Assembly (NCBI GenBank): GCA_900470195.1
Contig: UEIJ01000001.1
Location: forward strand, 310,001 to 374,000
Direction of reading: 5' to 3'
Length of the DNA stretch: 64,000 nucleotides
DNA from: Hyphomicrobiales bacterium
GTDB lineage: Bacteria; Pseudomonadota; Alphaproteobacteria; Rhizobiales; Rhizobiaceae
Part shown: positions 9,706 to 21,620 of the stretch, one piece after another
How positions within the stretch are numbered: the first letter of the stretch is position 1
How the letters are laid out: each line of letters opens with the position of its first letter
The notes under the pieces: generated by a model
The model's database searches: none
Seen by the model: the letters and a program-made list of their open reading frames with translations, nothing else
Told to the model about the DNA's origin: nothing
Made by a program: the position numbers and the translations under genes

Positions 9706-10692
9706 ATGAAGACCGAACCGAACGAAGTCCACAACAGGCCGAAACTGGTCACCGTTTTCGGCGGCTCCGGCTTTGTCGGGCGCGCAGTGGTTGCGGCTCT
9801 CACCAAGCGGGGCTATCGCGTTCGCGTTGCCGTGCGCAAGCCGGAAGTTGCCTATTACATGGCCCCGCTCGGCAATGTCGGCCAGATCCAGATGGTGCAG
9901 GCCAATGTCCGCCATCGCGGCTCGGTCGAGCATGTCGTCAAGGGTTCGGATCACGTGGTGAACCTCGTCGGCATTCTGTCCGAAAGCGGCCGCCAGCGTT
10001 TCAACACGGTTCAGGTGCTGGGCGCGAAGAACATTGCCGAAGCCGCCAAGGCCGCAGGCATCCGCATGACGCATGTGTCTTCGCTTGCAGCCGACGCCAA
10101 CTCGCCGTCGGATTATGCGCGCACCAAGGGCGAAGGCGAGAAGGCCGTTCTTTCCGTCCTGCCGGATAGCGTCATCCTGCGCCCGTCGATCATTTTCGGT
10201 CCCGAGGATCGCTTCTTCAACCGCTTCGCCAACATGGCGCGCTTCTCGCCCTTCCTGCCTGCCATCGGCGGCGGCGAAACGAAGCTCCAGCCGGTCTATG
10301 TCGGTGATGTGGCGGAAGCCGTGGCGCGTGCCGTCGACGGCAAACTGATGCCGGGCGGCGTCTATGAACTCGGCGGCCCCGATGTGCAGCCATTCAGGAA
10401 CTGGATGAAGGACATGCTCGGCGTGATCGCCCGCAAGCGCGCCATCGTCTCCGTGCCGTGGTGGCTTGCCCGTTTGCAGGCATCGATCCTCGGCCTGCTG
10501 CCGAACCCGATGCTCACCAACGATCAGGTGACGCTCTTGAAGTTCGACAATGTCGTGTCCGAAAAGGCCATCAAGGAAGGCCGCACATTGCAGGGCATGG
10601 GCATCATGCCGGAAGGCGTCGACGCCGTGCTGCCATCCTATCTGTGGCGCTACCGCGTGGCTGGCCAGTACACCAAGACCGGGTTTGCGTGA
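9706..10692 (+). CDS. Complex I NDUFA9-type atypical SDR protein
   Basis: 328-aa atypical short-chain dehydrogenase close to the mitochondrial complex I subunit NDUFA9. The NAD(P)-binding loop is VFGGSGFVGRAVV, followed by VNLVGIL and the ILRPSIIFGPEDRFFNRF block. Start ATG 9706 is preferred over 9691 because AGGAG lies just upstream. In alphaproteobacteria this protein is a likely supernumerary complex I or quinone-linked factor. A strong terminator follows. Confidence 0.87.
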   Translation: MKTEPNEVHNRPKLVTVFGGSGFVGRAVVAALTKRGYRVRVAVRKPEVAYYMAPLGNVGQIQMVQANVRHRGSVEHVVKGSDHVVNLVGILSESGRQRFNTVQVLGAKNIAEAAKAAGIRMTHVSSLAADANSPSDYARTKGEGEKAVLSVLPDSVILRPSIIFGPEDRFFNRFANMARFSPFLPAIGGGETKLQPVYVGDVAEAVARAVDGKLMPGGVYELGGPDVQPFRNWMKDMLGVIARKRAIVSVPWWLARLQASILGLLPNPMLTNDQVTLLKFDNVVSEKAIKEGRTLQGMGIMPEGVDAVLPSYLWRYRVAGQYTKTGFA

Positions 10693-10714
10693 GCAGCCTA
10701 AAGCGGAAATGAAT

Positions 10715-10738
10715 AAGGGGCCGAAAGGCCCCTTTTTT
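10715..10738. terminator. Bidirectional rho-independent terminator
   Basis: A GGGGCC GAAA GGCCCC hairpin with A-run before and T6 after. It lies between the convergent NDUFA9-like and uppP genes and can stop both. Confidence 0.88.
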
Positions 10739-10742
10739 GGCT

Positions 10743-11561
<819 letters not shown>

Positions 11562-11804
11562 TTAGGATGGTGGGCACGGTGACGGGTTAAAAGGCGTATC
11601 GGAATGACGGGCCGTCGATTGAAAACGCGCGTTTCCAGCGATTGCTTGTCTCCCGCAATGATAGCCCTTATAGACTTTATATTCCGTTGAGGCGGCGCGA
11701 ATCGCCCGGCAGCAGAAATAGCCTGCTGCATGCGCAAACGCCAGCCGCCAAGCCATCTCCGGACGACCAGTTTCAAGCTGTTTATCGAGAGTATCGCGTC
11801 GATC

Positions 11805-12497
11805 ATGCTTACGCTTTTTCATCATCCCATGTCTTCGGGTTCGCGCTATGTGCGGCTCATCCTCGGCGAATATGGCGTTGAAGCGGAGCTGATCGAGGAG
11901 CGGCCATGGTCGCGCCGCAAGGAATTTCTGGCATTGAACCCGGCGGGGACCCTGCCCGTTCTCCTGGCGGAAAACGATCTTCCGGTCGTCGGCGCGACAG
12001 TGATCGCGGAATATCTTGACGAGACACGCGGCGCGTTGAAGCGCAGCCGCCGCCTTCTGCCGGAAAGCCCGATGGAGCGCGCCGAGGTGCGCCGTCTGGT
12101 CGACTGGTTCCTGCTGAAATTCGAAAACGAAGTGACACGCCACATCGCCCGCGAGCGTGTGTTCAAGTTGCAGATGGCGGCAGAGATGGGCGGCAGCGCG
12201 CCGGATTCGACCGCCATCCGCGCCGCCCGCACCAATATCCGTCAGCATATGAAATATATCGACTGGCTGGCCGCGACCCGCGACTGGCTCGGCGGCGCGC
12301 ATCCAAGCTATGCCGACATGGCGGCGGCGGCTTCCATTTCCGTGCTCGATTATCTGGGCGAAATCGAATGGGGCGAAACCAAAGCGGCGCGTGACTGGTA
12401 TGCGCGCATGAAATCGCGCCCGGCTTTCCGCCCGTTGCTTTCCGACCGCGTGCGCGGGCTTGCCCCGGTGGCCCATTATGGCGACCTCGATTTCTGA
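11805..12497 (+). CDS. Glutathione S-transferase family protein
   Basis: 230-aa protein with an N-terminal thioredoxin-like domain ([19 protein letters not shown], then [10 protein letters not shown] with the cis-proline and [10 protein letters not shown]) and a helical C-terminal domain. Start ATG 11805 is chosen because the domain begins there; an upstream open stretch looks non-coding. It overlaps queG by 20 bp, so these two and the SDR gene form one operon. Confidence 0.9.
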   Translation: MLTLFHHPMSSGSRYVRLILGEYGVEAELIEERPWSRRKEFLALNPAGTLPVLLAENDLPVVGATVIAEYLDETRGALKRSRRLLPESPMERAEVRRLVDWFLLKFENEVTRHIARERVFKLQMAAEMGGSAPDSTAIRAARTNIRQHMKYIDWLAATRDWLGGAHPSYADMAAAASISVLDYLGEIEWGETKAARDWYARMKSRPAFRPLLSDRVRGLAPVAHYGDLDF

Positions 12498-13623
12498 TAG
12501 CCGCGAACAAAAACTCAAGCGCTTCCTGATCGAAGAGGCGAAGGCGGTTGGTTTCGACGCCGTTGCCTTCACCACGCCGGATGCAATTCCGCAAGCGCCC
12601 GAACGGCTGCGCCAATATATTGCCGACGGCCATCACGCCGATATGGATTGGATGGAGGAAACCGAAGCCCGCCGTGCCGATCCGAGCGTGCTGTGGCCGG
12701 AAGTCCGTTCTATCATGATGCTGGCCATGAATTATGGACCGGACCTCAATCCGCTCGACATTCTGGAAAAGCAGGATCGCGCCGCCATTTCCGTCTATGC
12801 GCAAAACCGCGACTATCACGACATCATCAAGGGCAAGCTGAAGCACATTGCAAGCCGGTTCGCCGCGCGCGCCGGACAGGATGTCAAGGTCTTCGTCGAT
12901 ACCGCGCCCGTCATGGAAAAGCCGCTGGCGCAAGCTGCCGGGCTCGGCTGGCAGGGCAAGCACACCAATCTGGTGAGCCGCGAGCTTGGCTCATGGCTGT
13001 TCCTCGGCTCCATCTTCACCACGGCGGAAATCCCGCCCGACGAGCCTGATCGCGACCATTGCGGCTCATGTCGCGCATGTCTGGATGCCTGCCCGACCAA
13101 GGCTTTCCCCGCCCCCTATCGCATCGATGCGCGGCGCTGCATTTCCTATCTCACCATCGAGAACAAGGGACCGATCCCGCAGGAATTCCGGAAAGCCATG
13201 GGCAACCGCATCTATGGCTGCGACGACTGCCTTTCCGTCTGCCCGTGGAACAAGTTCGCGCAAGCGACCAGCGAAATGAAGCTGAAAGCCCGCGACGACC
13301 TGAAGGAACCGCGTCTGGCCGATCTGCTGGCGCTGGATGACCCGGCGTTCCGTGCGCTGTTTTCCGGTTCCCCGGTCAAGCGGATCGGACGCGACCGTTT
13401 CATCCGCAACGTGCTGATCGCGGCAGGCAATTCCGGCGACGCGGCTCTTCTGCCAAATGTTGAACCGTTGCTGGAAGACCATGCTCCGGTCGTACGCGGC
13501 GCAGCGATATGGGCCTTGAAGCAACTGGCAAGCCCCGATCATATTGCCGCTGAGCGGAAACGTCTGGCCTCATCCGAAGAGGATGCTACGGTACAGGCAG
13601 AGTGGAATATGGAGGAAGTTTGA
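12478..13623 (+). CDS. queG: Epoxyqueuosine reductase
   Basis: 381-aa cobalamin- and [4Fe-4S]-dependent enzyme for the last step of queuosine synthesis in tRNA. Two ferredoxin-type clusters are visible: [16 protein letters not shown] (about 195-210) and [14 protein letters not shown] (about 246-259). A HEAT-like region forms the C-terminus. The start lies inside the GST gene and the stop overlaps the next start (TGATG). B12 dependence fits with bluB at 43616. Confidence 0.95.
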   Translation: MATSISDSREQKLKRFLIEEAKAVGFDAVAFTTPDAIPQAPERLRQYIADGHHADMDWMEETEARRADPSVLWPEVRSIMMLAMNYGPDLNPLDILEKQDRAAISVYAQNRDYHDIIKGKLKHIASRFAARAGQDVKVFVDTAPVMEKPLAQAAGLGWQGKHTNLVSRELGSWLFLGSIFTTAEIPPDEPDRDHCGSCRACLDACPTKAFPAPYRIDARRCISYLTIENKGPIPQEFRKAMGNRIYGCDDCLSVCPWNKFAQATSEMKLKARDDLKEPRLADLLALDDPAFRALFSGSPVKRIGRDRFIRNVLIAAGNSGDAALLPNVEPLLEDHAPVVRGAAIWALKQLASPDHIAAERKRLASSEEDATVQAEWNMEEV

Positions 13624-14492
13624 TGCGCATTTTTCTGTTCGGAGCCGGTTATTCCGCTCAAGGCTTTGCACAAAGGATGGCCGGTGAAGCGGAACGCATC
13701 GACGGAACCACCCGGCACGAACAGAAGTTCCCGCTTCTGGAAAAGACAGGCATAAAGCCATTGCTTTTCGATGGCGAAACACCCTCGCCCGAACTTCTTG
13801 ACCGGCTTGCACAATCGACTCATGTGGTCGTTTCAATCTCTCCCGGCGAGAGCGGCGATCCCGCAGTCGCCGTTGTTGAGGAAGCGCTTCGCCGCCCTGA
13901 CAACACGATTCGCTGGATCGGCTATCTCTCGACGGTCGGCGTCTATGGCGATCATCAGGGCGAATGGGTGGATGAAACGGCACCCTGCAAGCCTGCGTCC
14001 CGCCGCAGTCTGGAGCGTGTCGAAGCCGAGGAAACATGGAGAGCATTGAGCGAATGGCATGGAACGCCTCTGGCGATCCTGCGTCTTTCCGGCATTTACG
14101 GCCCGGGCCGCAATGCCTTCGTCAATCTGGAACGCGGCACCGCACGGCGCATCGTGAAAAAAGATCAGGTTTTCAACCGTATCCATGTCGATGACATTGC
14201 CGGCAGCCTGCGTTTTCTGGCCGGCACCAATACGGGCGGCATCTTCAATATTACCGACAATGAGCCGAGCCCCCCGCAGGATGTGGTCGCTTATGCCGCG
14301 GAATTGATGGGCGTGACGCCGCCGCCGGAAGTCTCCTTTGAGGAGGCCGACCTGACGCCAATGGCGCGCTCTTTCTATGGCGAGAACAAGCGGGTCTCCA
14401 ACCAGCGCATCAGGGATCTCGGCTACGAATTTCTATATCCCGACTATAAGACAGCCTTCTCGGCCATGTGGCGCGACAATAGCTGGCGCTGA
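13623..14492 (+). CDS. NAD(P)-dependent SDR/epimerase-like protein
   Basis: 289-aa extended-SDR protein (YeeZ-like). The Rossmann loop is FGAGYSAQGFA, with LSTVGVYGDHQGEW, LRLSGIYGPGRN and the HVDDIAGSL segment. The usual YxxxK is not clear, so it may be an atypical member. It is the third gene of the GST-queG-SDR operon, its start overlapping the queG stop by one base. Confidence 0.85.
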   Translation: MRIFLFGAGYSAQGFAQRMAGEAERIDGTTRHEQKFPLLEKTGIKPLLFDGETPSPELLDRLAQSTHVVVSISPGESGDPAVAVVEEALRRPDNTIRWIGYLSTVGVYGDHQGEWVDETAPCKPASRRSLERVEAEETWRALSEWHGTPLAILRLSGIYGPGRNAFVNLERGTARRIVKKDQVFNRIHVDDIAGSLRFLAGTNTGGIFNITDNEPSPPQDVVAYAAELMGVTPPPEVSFEEADLTPMARSFYGENKRVSNQRIRDLGYEFLYPDYKTAFSAMWRDNSWR

Positions 14493-14638
14493 TTTGCGTT
14501 GGCCCGCCTATGCTGATAGAAATGTGACCGCAATCGAACCGGGACAACGCAAGAATGAGCAACACCGAATTCGCAACCAGATAAGCCGCAACAGACTTTC
14601 CGACCTGTTGCGGCATCTGCCCCGGATTATCCTCCCTT

Positions 14639-14687
14639 AAAGCGCATCTGAAAACTGTGTAACGGTTTTCGGATAAGATGCGCGTTT
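14639..14687. repeat. Palindromic interspersed repeat (RIME-like)
   Basis: Inverted arms GCGCATCT (14642-14649) and AGATGCGC (14676-14683) flank ACGGTTTTCGG. It belongs to the same family as 882-1026 and 52222-52268. A separate hairpin (CCGCAACAG..CTGTTGCGG, 14586-14612) lies just upstream and may terminate the SDR operon. Confidence 0.75.
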
Positions 14688-14736
14688 ATAAAGAAGGCAG
14701 ATCGCCGCCCGATTTTCCTCGAGCGGATGCTACGTC

Positions 14737-15930
14737 ATGCCTTTTGATAACAAACAAACTCCTCAGTGGGGCTATTCCCTGCCGTTCGCGCTCGCGCTGA
14801 TGGCTCCATTCGACATTCTCGCCTCGCTGGCCATGGACATCTACCTGCCGGTTGTGCCGTCCATGCCAGCCATCCTGCAAACCACGCCTTCCATGGTGCA
14901 GCTGACACTCAGCCTCTACATGGTGATGCTGGGTGTCGGGCAACTCCTGTTCGGCCCGTTGTCGGATCGTGTCGGACGCAGGCCGATCCTGCTCGGCGGC
15001 GGGATGATGTTCGCCCTTGCGTCCTTCGGTCTTGCCGGAACCGACAATGCCGTACTTTTCGTGGCGCTTCGTTTCGTACAGGCAACGGGCGCCTCCGCCG
15101 CACTCGTCGCCACTTTCGCAACAGTACGCGATGTCTATGCGAAGCGTCCCGAAGGCGCGACGATCTACGGCCTTTTCAGCGCCATGCTTTCCTTCGTCCC
15201 GGCGCTTGGACCAATTGCCGGTGCGCTGATTGCAAAGGGCTTCGGATGGCGGGCGATCTTCGCAATGCTCGGGCTGTTCGGCCTTGTCGCAATGTGGCGC
15301 GCCTTGCGCCACTGGCACGAAACGCGGCCTGCCGGGATTGTTTCAAGTACTGGAAATCTGGGCCGGATCGTAAGGGATTTCAGTTTCTGGACCTATACGC
15401 TCGGCTTCGCGACGGCGATGGGCACATTCTTCGTGTTCTTTTCCACGGCCCCCCGCATTCTGATCGAACGCGGCGGCTTTGGTGAGACCGGTTTCAGCTT
15501 CGCCTTCGCCAGCGTTGCGGTCGTCATGATCGCCGCGACGCGCATCCTGCCGCGTCATACGCAGAAATGGGGAGCACGCACCAGCGTGGCGCTGGGCATG
15601 ACGACACTTCTCGCCAGCGCCCTGCTTCTGGTTCTCGGAGAAACATTGCTGAAGCCTTCGTTCCTGAGCCTCGTCGTCCCGATGTGGCTTGCCGCTATCG
15701 GCATCGTTCTCACTGCATCGATGACGGCGAATGGTGCGCTTGCAGCCTTTGACGACAGTGCGGGCATGGCGGTCGCGGTCTATTTCTGCATCCAGAGCCT
15801 GGTTGTGAGCCTTGCAGGAACCGCGCTGGTCATCTTCCTGCCCGGTGATACCGCATGGCCCCTGATCGCCTTCTGCACAGCGATGCCATTGCTGGTTCTG
15901 AGCTTGCTGGCAAGGCTGCGGCAGCACTGA
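14737..15930 (+). CDS. CmlA/FloR-like drug efflux MFS transporter
   Basis: 397-aa protein with twelve predicted membrane segments. It resembles CmlA/FloR closely: SPFD-type PFDILASLAMDIYLP start, TIQLTL-like MVQLTLSLYMV, the motif A GPLSDRVGRRPILLGG and FATVRDVYA. These point to export of chloramphenicol-type drugs across the inner membrane. It lies among housekeeping genes without mobile-element signs, so it looks like an intrinsic chromosomal gene. The drug range is inferred. Confidence 0.85.
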   Translation: MPFDNKQTPQWGYSLPFALALMAPFDILASLAMDIYLPVVPSMPAILQTTPSMVQLTLSLYMVMLGVGQLLFGPLSDRVGRRPILLGGGMMFALASFGLAGTDNAVLFVALRFVQATGASAALVATFATVRDVYAKRPEGATIYGLFSAMLSFVPALGPIAGALIAKGFGWRAIFAMLGLFGLVAMWRALRHWHETRPAGIVSSTGNLGRIVRDFSFWTYTLGFATAMGTFFVFFSTAPRILIERGGFGETGFSFAFASVAVVMIAATRILPRHTQKWGARTSVALGMTTLLASALLLVLGETLLKPSFLSLVVPMWLAAIGIVLTASMTANGALAAFDDSAGMAVAVYFCIQSLVVSLAGTALVIFLPGDTAWPLIAFCTAMPLLVLSLLARLRQH

Positions 15931-15933
15931 CGA

Positions 15934-15969
15934 AATGGCGGTCGGCAGCACAAACTGTCGACCGCCATT
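15934..15969. terminator. Inverted repeat after the MFS gene
   Basis: A perfect 11-bp stem (AATGGCGGTCG / CGACCGCCATT) with a 14-nt loop lies 3 bp after the MFS stop. There is no T-run, so intrinsic termination is possible but unproven. Confidence 0.5.
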
Positions 15970-16056
15970 GAAGCCCCGCCGTTGACACAGCATAATGCCC
16001 GCAATCCGGCTGCCTTGATTCGCAGCCGTAGCCCCGGCAAAACATGGAATTGCCCC

Positions 16057-16989
16057 ATGATCGCAAACAGATTGAAGAAGATCGTTCTCGCAGCTTCGCT
16101 GGCCGCAATGATCGCGCCCGACTTCACGCCGATGGCCATTGCGGAAGACATGCCTGCCAAACAGGCCTTTGGTGCCCAGGCGCTTCCGGTCCTGGCGCAA
16201 GACCCGCAATCCATCGGCTTTTATGCCAAGGGATGCCTCGCCGGAGCGGTGGCTCTGCCGACGGATGGACCGAACTGGCAGGTAATGCGCCTTTCGCGCA
16301 ATCGTCGCTGGGGCCATCCGCGCATGATCGGCCTTCTGGAAAAACTCTCCCGCGATGCGGCAAAGGACGGCTGGCCCGGCCTGCTCGTCGGCGACATTTC
16401 GCAGCCGCGCGGCGGCCCGATGCTCACGGGCCATGCCTCGCATCAGGTCGGTCTCGACGCCGATATCTGGCTGACGCCGATGCCGAAAAAGCGGTTTACC
16501 GATGCGGAACGCGAGAGCGTGTCAGCCGTATCGATGCTGCAAAAAGATTCGCTCTATGTCGATCCGAAGAAATGGACACCCGCCCGCACGGCTCTCATCA
16601 GACATGCTGCAAGCTATCCGGAAGTGGAGCGTATCTTCGTGCATCCGGGCATCAAGAAGCAGCTTTGCGACACGGTGACGGGCGACAGAAGCTGGCTTGG
16701 CAAGGTTCGTCCCTATTGGGGTCACTTCTACCATTTCCATGTGCGGTTGACCTGTCAGCCCGGTTCGCCCCAGTGCAAGGGACAGCCGAAAGTGGCTGCC
16801 GGTGACGGTTGTGACAAGTCGCTCGCCTGGTGGTTCACCGACGAACCATGGAAGCCTGCAAAGCCATCCAAGGAACCGCCGAAAAAGCCGCGTCCGGTGA
16901 TGGTTTCCGATCTGCCGAAGGCCTGTGCCGCCGTCCTCAACGGCCCTGCGCCAAACTCGGTCGCCGATGTTACCTACGGCGTGCAGTAG
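16057..16989 (+). CDS. mepA: Penicillin-insensitive murein endopeptidase
   Basis: 310-aa periplasmic LAS-family (M74) zinc peptidase that cuts D-alanyl-meso-DAP crosslinks in peptidoglycan. A signal peptide covers residues 1-29. The core motifs GHASHQVGLDADIW and HFYHFHVRLTCQ hold the zinc ligands, and pairs of cysteines suggest disulfides. Start ATG 16057 puts the signal peptide at the N-terminus; earlier in-frame codons do not improve it. Confidence 0.93.
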   Translation: MIANRLKKIVLAASLAAMIAPDFTPMAIAEDMPAKQAFGAQALPVLAQDPQSIGFYAKGCLAGAVALPTDGPNWQVMRLSRNRRWGHPRMIGLLEKLSRDAAKDGWPGLLVGDISQPRGGPMLTGHASHQVGLDADIWLTPMPKKRFTDAERESVSAVSMLQKDSLYVDPKKWTPARTALIRHAASYPEVERIFVHPGIKKQLCDTVTGDRSWLGKVRPYWGHFYHFHVRLTCQPGSPQCKGQPKVAAGDGCDKSLAWWFTDEPWKPAKPSKEPPKKPRPVMVSDLPKACAAVLNGPAPNSVADVTYGVQ

Positions 16990-17088
16990 AAAGCTTTTCC
17001 ACTTTTCAGGCCTTTGGCACTTCGCTTTAGGTTTAAAACGATTTAGAATGAAGATGACAAGGTTATCAACTCATAAGGTTGCTCTTTC

Positions 17089-17466
17089 ATGACGGACCGC
17101 CTGCGCATCGCATTGATCGCCCACGACCAGAAGAAGGACGACATGGTCGCCTTCGCAAAAGCGCATGAGCAGGCATTGTCCCGCTATGACATCGTGGCGA
17201 CGGGAACGACTGGCGGCCTCATTCTGGATGCCTGCCCATCGCTCAGCATTCGGCGCGTGAAAAGCGGACCGCTCGGCGGCGACCAGCAGATCGGCGCAAT
17301 GATCGCGGAAGGCACGGTGGAAGTCCTCATTTTCTTCATCGACCCGCTATCGCCGCTTCCGCACGATGTCGACGTGAAGGCGCTGACGCGCCTCGGCAGC
17401 GTCTACGACATTCCGATGGCGCTCAATCGTGCGACTGCCGAAAAGCTGATCAAGGCGCTTGATTAA
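17089..17466 (+). CDS. mgsA: Methylglyoxal synthase
   Basis: 125-aa enzyme that converts dihydroxyacetone phosphate to methylglyoxal and phosphate. The conserved [31 protein letters not shown] and [18 protein letters not shown] blocks are intact. It lies 122 bp before glk in the same direction; the two may be co-transcribed. Confidence 0.96.
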   Translation: MTDRLRIALIAHDQKKDDMVAFAKAHEQALSRYDIVATGTTGGLILDACPSLSIRRVKSGPLGGDQQIGAMIAEGTVEVLIFFIDPLSPLPHDVDVKALTRLGSVYDIPMALNRATAEKLIKALD

Positions 17467-17547
17467 TCCGGCACAAGACAGCCTCGCCTGCGGAAGACCA
17501 TTGCGGGCGGAAGACATGACCAAGGAGAGGACATGCTGGCGACTATC

Positions 17548-17592
17548 GCATGCCTCCCAAAAGTGGGAAGCGGTTCTGGGACAAAGACATGC
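17548..17592. repeat. Palindromic interspersed repeat at the glk start
   Basis: A variant of the RIME-like family (GCATGC..CCCAAAAGTGGGAAGCGG..CATGC) covers the stretch in front of glk. The apparent ATG at 17550 lies inside it and is not a credible start. Confidence 0.65.
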
Positions 17593-18629
17593 ATGAAAAC
17601 AAAGAGATAGAGCGGGCCGAACAGGGTTTCCGGTTTCCAGTACTCGTCGGCGATATTGGCGGCACCAATGCCCGTTTTGCTATTCTCGTGGATTCCAATG
17701 CAGAGCCGAAGGAGTTTCCCGTTCTCCAGACGGCGGATTACGCAACCATCGATGAGGCGATACAGGACGCCATTCTCGATCATACCTCGATCCGTCCGCG
17801 TTCGGCCATTCTGGCTGTGGCCGGTCCCGTCGACGGCGATGAGATCGACCTCACCAATTGCGACTGGGTGGTGCGCCCGAAAAAGATGATCGCCGATCTC
17901 GGTTTCGAGGACGTGACCGTGTTGAACGATTTCGAGGCGCAGGCGCTTGCCGTCGTGTCCCTCGGCAGCGATCATCTGGAACAGATCGGCGGCAAGCCGG
18001 AAGAAGTGATTGCCACCCGCGTCGTGCTCGGGCCGGGCACCGGGCTTGGCGTCGCCGGCCTTGTGCGTACCCGCCATGCATGGGTGCCGGTGCCGGGCGA
18101 AGGCGGCCATATCGATATCGGTCCCCGTAGCGAACGCGACTATCAGGTCTTCCCGCATATCGAACGCATCGAGGGCCGGGTTGCTGGCGAGCAGATCCTT
18201 TGCGGGCGCGGCCTGCGCAACCTCTATCTCGCGATATGTGCCGCCGACAAGGTGACGCCGACGCTGGAAACCCCAGCCGACATCACTTCGGCCGGGCTCG
18301 ACGGCAGCAATGCGCAAGCCGAAGAAACCCTGCATCTGTTCGTCACTTATCTCGGGCGGCTGGCAGGCGATCTGGCGCTGATTTTCAAGGCGCAAGGGGG
18401 CGTCTATCTTTCCGGCGGCATTCCGCAGCGCATCCTTTCCGCGCTGAAAGCCGGTGCCTTCCGCAAGGCTTTTGAGGACAAGGCCCCGCACAAGGCCATC
18501 ATGCGCGACATTCCCGTCCGCGTGATCACGCATCAACTGGCGGCCCTTACCGGGCTTTCCGCCTTTGCGCAGGCTCCTGCCCGTTTTGAAGTCTCGACCG
18601 AAGGGCGCCGCTGGCGCAGCAGAGCATGA
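17589..18629 (+). CDS. glk: Glucokinase
   Basis: 346-aa ROK-unrelated Glk-type glucokinase that phosphorylates glucose with ATP. Visible motifs are the phosphate loop [13 protein letters not shown] (about 20-32), [19 protein letters not shown] and [11 protein letters not shown]. The start ATG 17589 is chosen because the frame further upstream lies in a repeat element. It follows mgsA. Confidence 0.94.
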   Translation: MHENKEIERAEQGFRFPVLVGDIGGTNARFAILVDSNAEPKEFPVLQTADYATIDEAIQDAILDHTSIRPRSAILAVAGPVDGDEIDLTNCDWVVRPKKMIADLGFEDVTVLNDFEAQALAVVSLGSDHLEQIGGKPEEVIATRVVLGPGTGLGVAGLVRTRHAWVPVPGEGGHIDIGPRSERDYQVFPHIERIEGRVAGEQILCGRGLRNLYLAICAADKVTPTLETPADITSAGLDGSNAQAEETLHLFVTYLGRLAGDLALIFKAQGGVYLSGGIPQRILSALKAGAFRKAFEDKAPHKAIMRDIPVRVITHQLAALTGLSAFAQAPARFEVSTEGRRWRSRA

Positions 18630-18715
18630 TTCCGAAAAGTGGGAACCGCCTACGCAGGGAAATCAGTTCACTGGACTGATTTCTGATCCTGCTTCGATCG
18701 GGTAAAATCATGCTC
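18622..18715. repeat. Palindromic interspersed repeat after glk
   Basis: Outer arms GAGCATGATT (18622-18631) and AATCATGCTC (18706-18715) are perfect, with CCGAAAAGTGGGAACCG and a second hairpin (AATCAGTTCACTGGACTGATT) inside. It overlaps the last codons of glk. The rest of the gap up to 18934 holds no gene; a promoter for the ABC exporter is expected there. Confidence 0.8.
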
Positions 18716-18934
18716 AAGCAAAAATTTAGAGCGGGATGTTTTTAAGCTGAACCATCATCCCGCTCTGATCGGCAAAGCTTGAGGATGGTCAAGCCGCGCG
18801 GATAACGTTATAGAAACGCTGCACTGAAATTGCCGATGCTTTTTCAGCGCAGCGTTTCCATATGGCACGCCGTATTTTTCAACGTTAGCCGCCGGTCCAG
18901 CCGGAGGGCCAAGAGACAAAAAGCGCTTTTGCAC

Positions 18935-20764
18935 GTGAGCCTATTCAAGAAGAAAAACAAGAAGATCGATACGGGCGAAGCCACGCGCGTAATCCGACGC
19001 ATGATGTCGGAAAATATCCGCGAATATAAGAAGAATTACATCATCGCCATACTGGCTTCGCTCATCGTCGGCGCATCGAATGGCGCGCTGGCCTATCTGA
19101 TGAAGCCGATGATCGACAAGATTTTCTACGAACAGAATCTCAATCTCGTCTGGGTCATTTGCGGCACATTGCTGGGCATTTTCATATTGCGCGGCATTTC
19201 CGGCTACATACAGGCCGTGGAGCTTGCCAAGATCGGCAACAATCTGGTCGCGCGCTATCAGAAGCGCATTTTCGACCATCTGATGAAGCTTGGGCTCGAT
19301 TTCTACAACGACACCCGCTCCGGCCATCTGGCGGCACAGATCAACCAGAATGTTTCCGGCATCCGCGATCTTCTCAACATGACGATCTCGTCGATCGCGC
19401 GCGACCTCATTTCGCTTATCGGGCTTGTCGGCACGATGTTCTACATGGACCCTGTCCTGTCCGTCGCGATCTTGCTGATCGGACCGCCGCTCATTCTGGC
19501 CGTTGCCTATATCTCGCGCCGCATTCGCTCCGTCACTCGCGATCTCGTGCATCTCAATTCCCATCTGCTGGGCGCGATGCAGGAATCGATTCAAGGCATA
19601 GCCATCGTCAAGGCCTTTACGATGGAAGACCAGTTGCGCGCCAAGATCGGCAAGCTCATCGATCAGTCGGAAGGCCGCAGCAACAAGATCGCCAAGGTTT
19701 CCGAGCGCACGACGCCAATCTCGGAAATGCTGGCCGGTTTTGCCGTAGCAGGCGTGCTGGCCTATAGCGGCTATCGCGCCATTCTCGAACAACAGCCGCC
19801 CGGCGCGACCTTTGCCTTCATCACGGCGATGCTGCTTGCCTATGACCCGGCCCGCCGCCTCGCCCGCCTCCAGGTCGGGCTGGAAAAGGCACTTGTCAAT
19901 GCCCGCATGATCTATGAAGTGCTGGATATAGAGCCGCGCCAGCGCGATCTTCCAGGCGCCGTGGAACTGAAGGCCGGCCCCGGCGAAATCCGCTTCGACG
20001 ACATTCACTTCTCCTATAACGAGACCGCGCCGGTGCTGCATGGCGTGAGCTTCGTCGCCAGAGCTGGCGAAACCACCGCCGTGGTGGGTGCTTCAGGCGC
20101 TGGCAAGTCCACGCTCATCAATCTCGTCCAGCGCTTCTACGATCTTGACAAAGGCAAGATCCTGTTCGACGGACAGGATATCGAACAGGTCAAGAAACAT
20201 TCACTGCGTCACGCCATCGCCTATGTGTCGCAGCAGCCCTACCTGTTTGAAGGCACCATTGCCGACAATATCCGATACGGCCGTCCGGACGCGACGGACG
20301 AGGAAATCATCGAGGCGGCTAAACTCGCCCATGCGCATGAATTCATCCTGCAACAGCCGCAGGGCTACGATACGCCGGTCGGCGAAAATGGTGTTACGCT
20401 TTCCGGCGGGCAGCGCCAGCGCGTTTCGATTGCCCGCGCCATCGTGCGCAATGCGCCGGTTCTCCTGCTCGATGAGGCGACTTCCGCGCTCGACAACGAA
20501 TCGGAAAAGCGGGTGCAGCAGGCGCTGGAAGGCATCATGCAGAACCGCACCACAATCGTGATTGCGCACCGCCTTTCCACGGTGGTCGATGCGGATCGCA
20601 TCGTGGTGATGGAAGCTGGCCGCGTGGTGGAAGAAGGCCGTCACGACGATCTGATCGCCATCCCGAATGGCGTCTATGCGCGCTTCTATCAGTTGCAGAG
20701 CGGCAATGGCGATATCATCACCGAAAAGACGGCAGAAGAATTGCGGACAGGAGAACCTCGATGA
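18935..20764 (+). CDS. ABC exporter, MsbA-like fused permease/ATPase
   Basis: 609-aa half-transporter. Six membrane segments lie in residues 30-310. The ATPase follows with Walker [10 protein letters not shown], the signature LSGGQRQRV, Walker [13 protein letters not shown] and the switch His in IAHRLST. It resembles MsbA-type lipid exporters. The start is uncertain: GTG 18935 ([10 protein letters not shown]) is best by homology, while an ATG at 18830 lies upstream in poorly coding sequence. Its stop overlaps the dapB start by 4 bp. Confidence 0.9.
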   Translation: MSLFKKKNKKIDTGEATRVIRRMMSENIREYKKNYIIAILASLIVGASNGALAYLMKPMIDKIFYEQNLNLVWVICGTLLGIFILRGISGYIQAVELAKIGNNLVARYQKRIFDHLMKLGLDFYNDTRSGHLAAQINQNVSGIRDLLNMTISSIARDLISLIGLVGTMFYMDPVLSVAILLIGPPLILAVAYISRRIRSVTRDLVHLNSHLLGAMQESIQGIAIVKAFTMEDQLRAKIGKLIDQSEGRSNKIAKVSERTTPISEMLAGFAVAGVLAYSGYRAILEQQPPGATFAFITAMLLAYDPARRLARLQVGLEKALVNARMIYEVLDIEPRQRDLPGAVELKAGPGEIRFDDIHFSYNETAPVLHGVSFVARAGETTAVVGASGAGKSTLINLVQRFYDLDKGKILFDGQDIEQVKKHSLRHAIAYVSQQPYLFEGTIADNIRYGRPDATDEEIIEAAKLAHAHEFILQQPQGYDTPVGENGVTLSGGQRQRVSIARAIVRNAPVLLLDEATSALDNESEKRVQQALEGIMQNRTTIVIAHRLSTVVDADRIVVMEAGRVVEEGRHDDLIAIPNGVYARFYQLQSGNGDIITEKTAEELRTGEPR

Positions 20765-21594
20765 GCGGAGAAATGCAGAGCAGTGAAATGGGCCTTGTCG
20801 TCGTCGGCGCCGGTGGCCGCATGGGCCAGACACTGATCCGCACCATCCAGACCATCGAAGGCGCGAAACTCGTCGGCGCCATCGAACGCTCCGGTTCGCC
20901 CCTTCTGGGCCGGGATGCGGGCGAAATTGCCGGTATCGGACCGCTCGGCGTAATCATCACCGATGATCCCCTGCCGGTCTTTGCCAAGGCGCAGGGCGTC
21001 CTCGATTTCACAAGCCCCGCGGCAAGCGTGGAATTTGCCGGGCTCGCCGCGCAGGCGCGCATCGTGCATGTCATCGGCACAACCGGCTGCTCGGCTGAAG
21101 ACGAAGAGAAGATCCGCGCGGCCGCCCGCCACGCTACCATCGTCAAATCCGGCAATATGAGCCTCGGCGTCAACCTTCTGTCCGTTCTGGTGCAGAAGGC
21201 CGCGCAGGCGCTCGATCCGGAGGATTTCGACATCGAAATTCTCGAGATGCACCACAAGCACAAGGTCGATGCGCCATCCGGAACGGCATTGCTGCTTGGC
21301 GAAGCCGCAGCGAAAGGGCGCGATATCGCACTGGCGGAAAACAGCGTCCGCGTGCGCGACGGATATACGGGACCGCGTGAAACCGGCTCCATCGGCTTTG
21401 CGACATTGCGCGGCGGGTCGGTCATCGGCGATCACTCGGTGATTCTTGCTGGTCCCGGTGAGCGCATTGTTCTCTCGCACCATGCCGAGGACCGTTCGAT
21501 CTTCGCGCGCGGCGCGGTCAAGGCCGCACTTTGGGCCCATGGCAAAAAGCCCGGTCTCTATTCCATGCTCGATGTTCTCGGGCTGAACGACTGA
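20761..21594 (+). CDS. dapB: 4-hydroxy-tetrahydrodipicolinate reductase
   Basis: 277-aa NAD(P)H-dependent reductase of the DAP/lysine pathway. The nucleotide-binding motif is [12 protein letters not shown] and the substrate signature is [15 protein letters not shown]. It overlaps the ABC exporter by ATGA and is followed 26 bp later by gpmA, so the three can share a transcript. Confidence 0.96.
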   Translation: MSGEMQSSEMGLVVVGAGGRMGQTLIRTIQTIEGAKLVGAIERSGSPLLGRDAGEIAGIGPLGVIITDDPLPVFAKAQGVLDFTSPAASVEFAGLAAQARIVHVIGTTGCSAEDEEKIRAAARHATIVKSGNMSLGVNLLSVLVQKAAQALDPEDFDIEILEMHHKHKVDAPSGTALLLGEAAAKGRDIALAENSVRVRDGYTGPRETGSIGFATLRGGSVIGDHSVILAGPGERIVLSHHAEDRSIFARGAVKAALWAHGKKPGLYSMLDVLGLND

Positions 21595-21620
21595 TTATCT
21601 TTATTAACGGAGCGTTGCAT

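Noticed and set aside
17550-17588. Earlier start of glk at 17550
   Set aside because: The codons fall inside a palindromic interspersed repeat; ATG 17589 fits the family.
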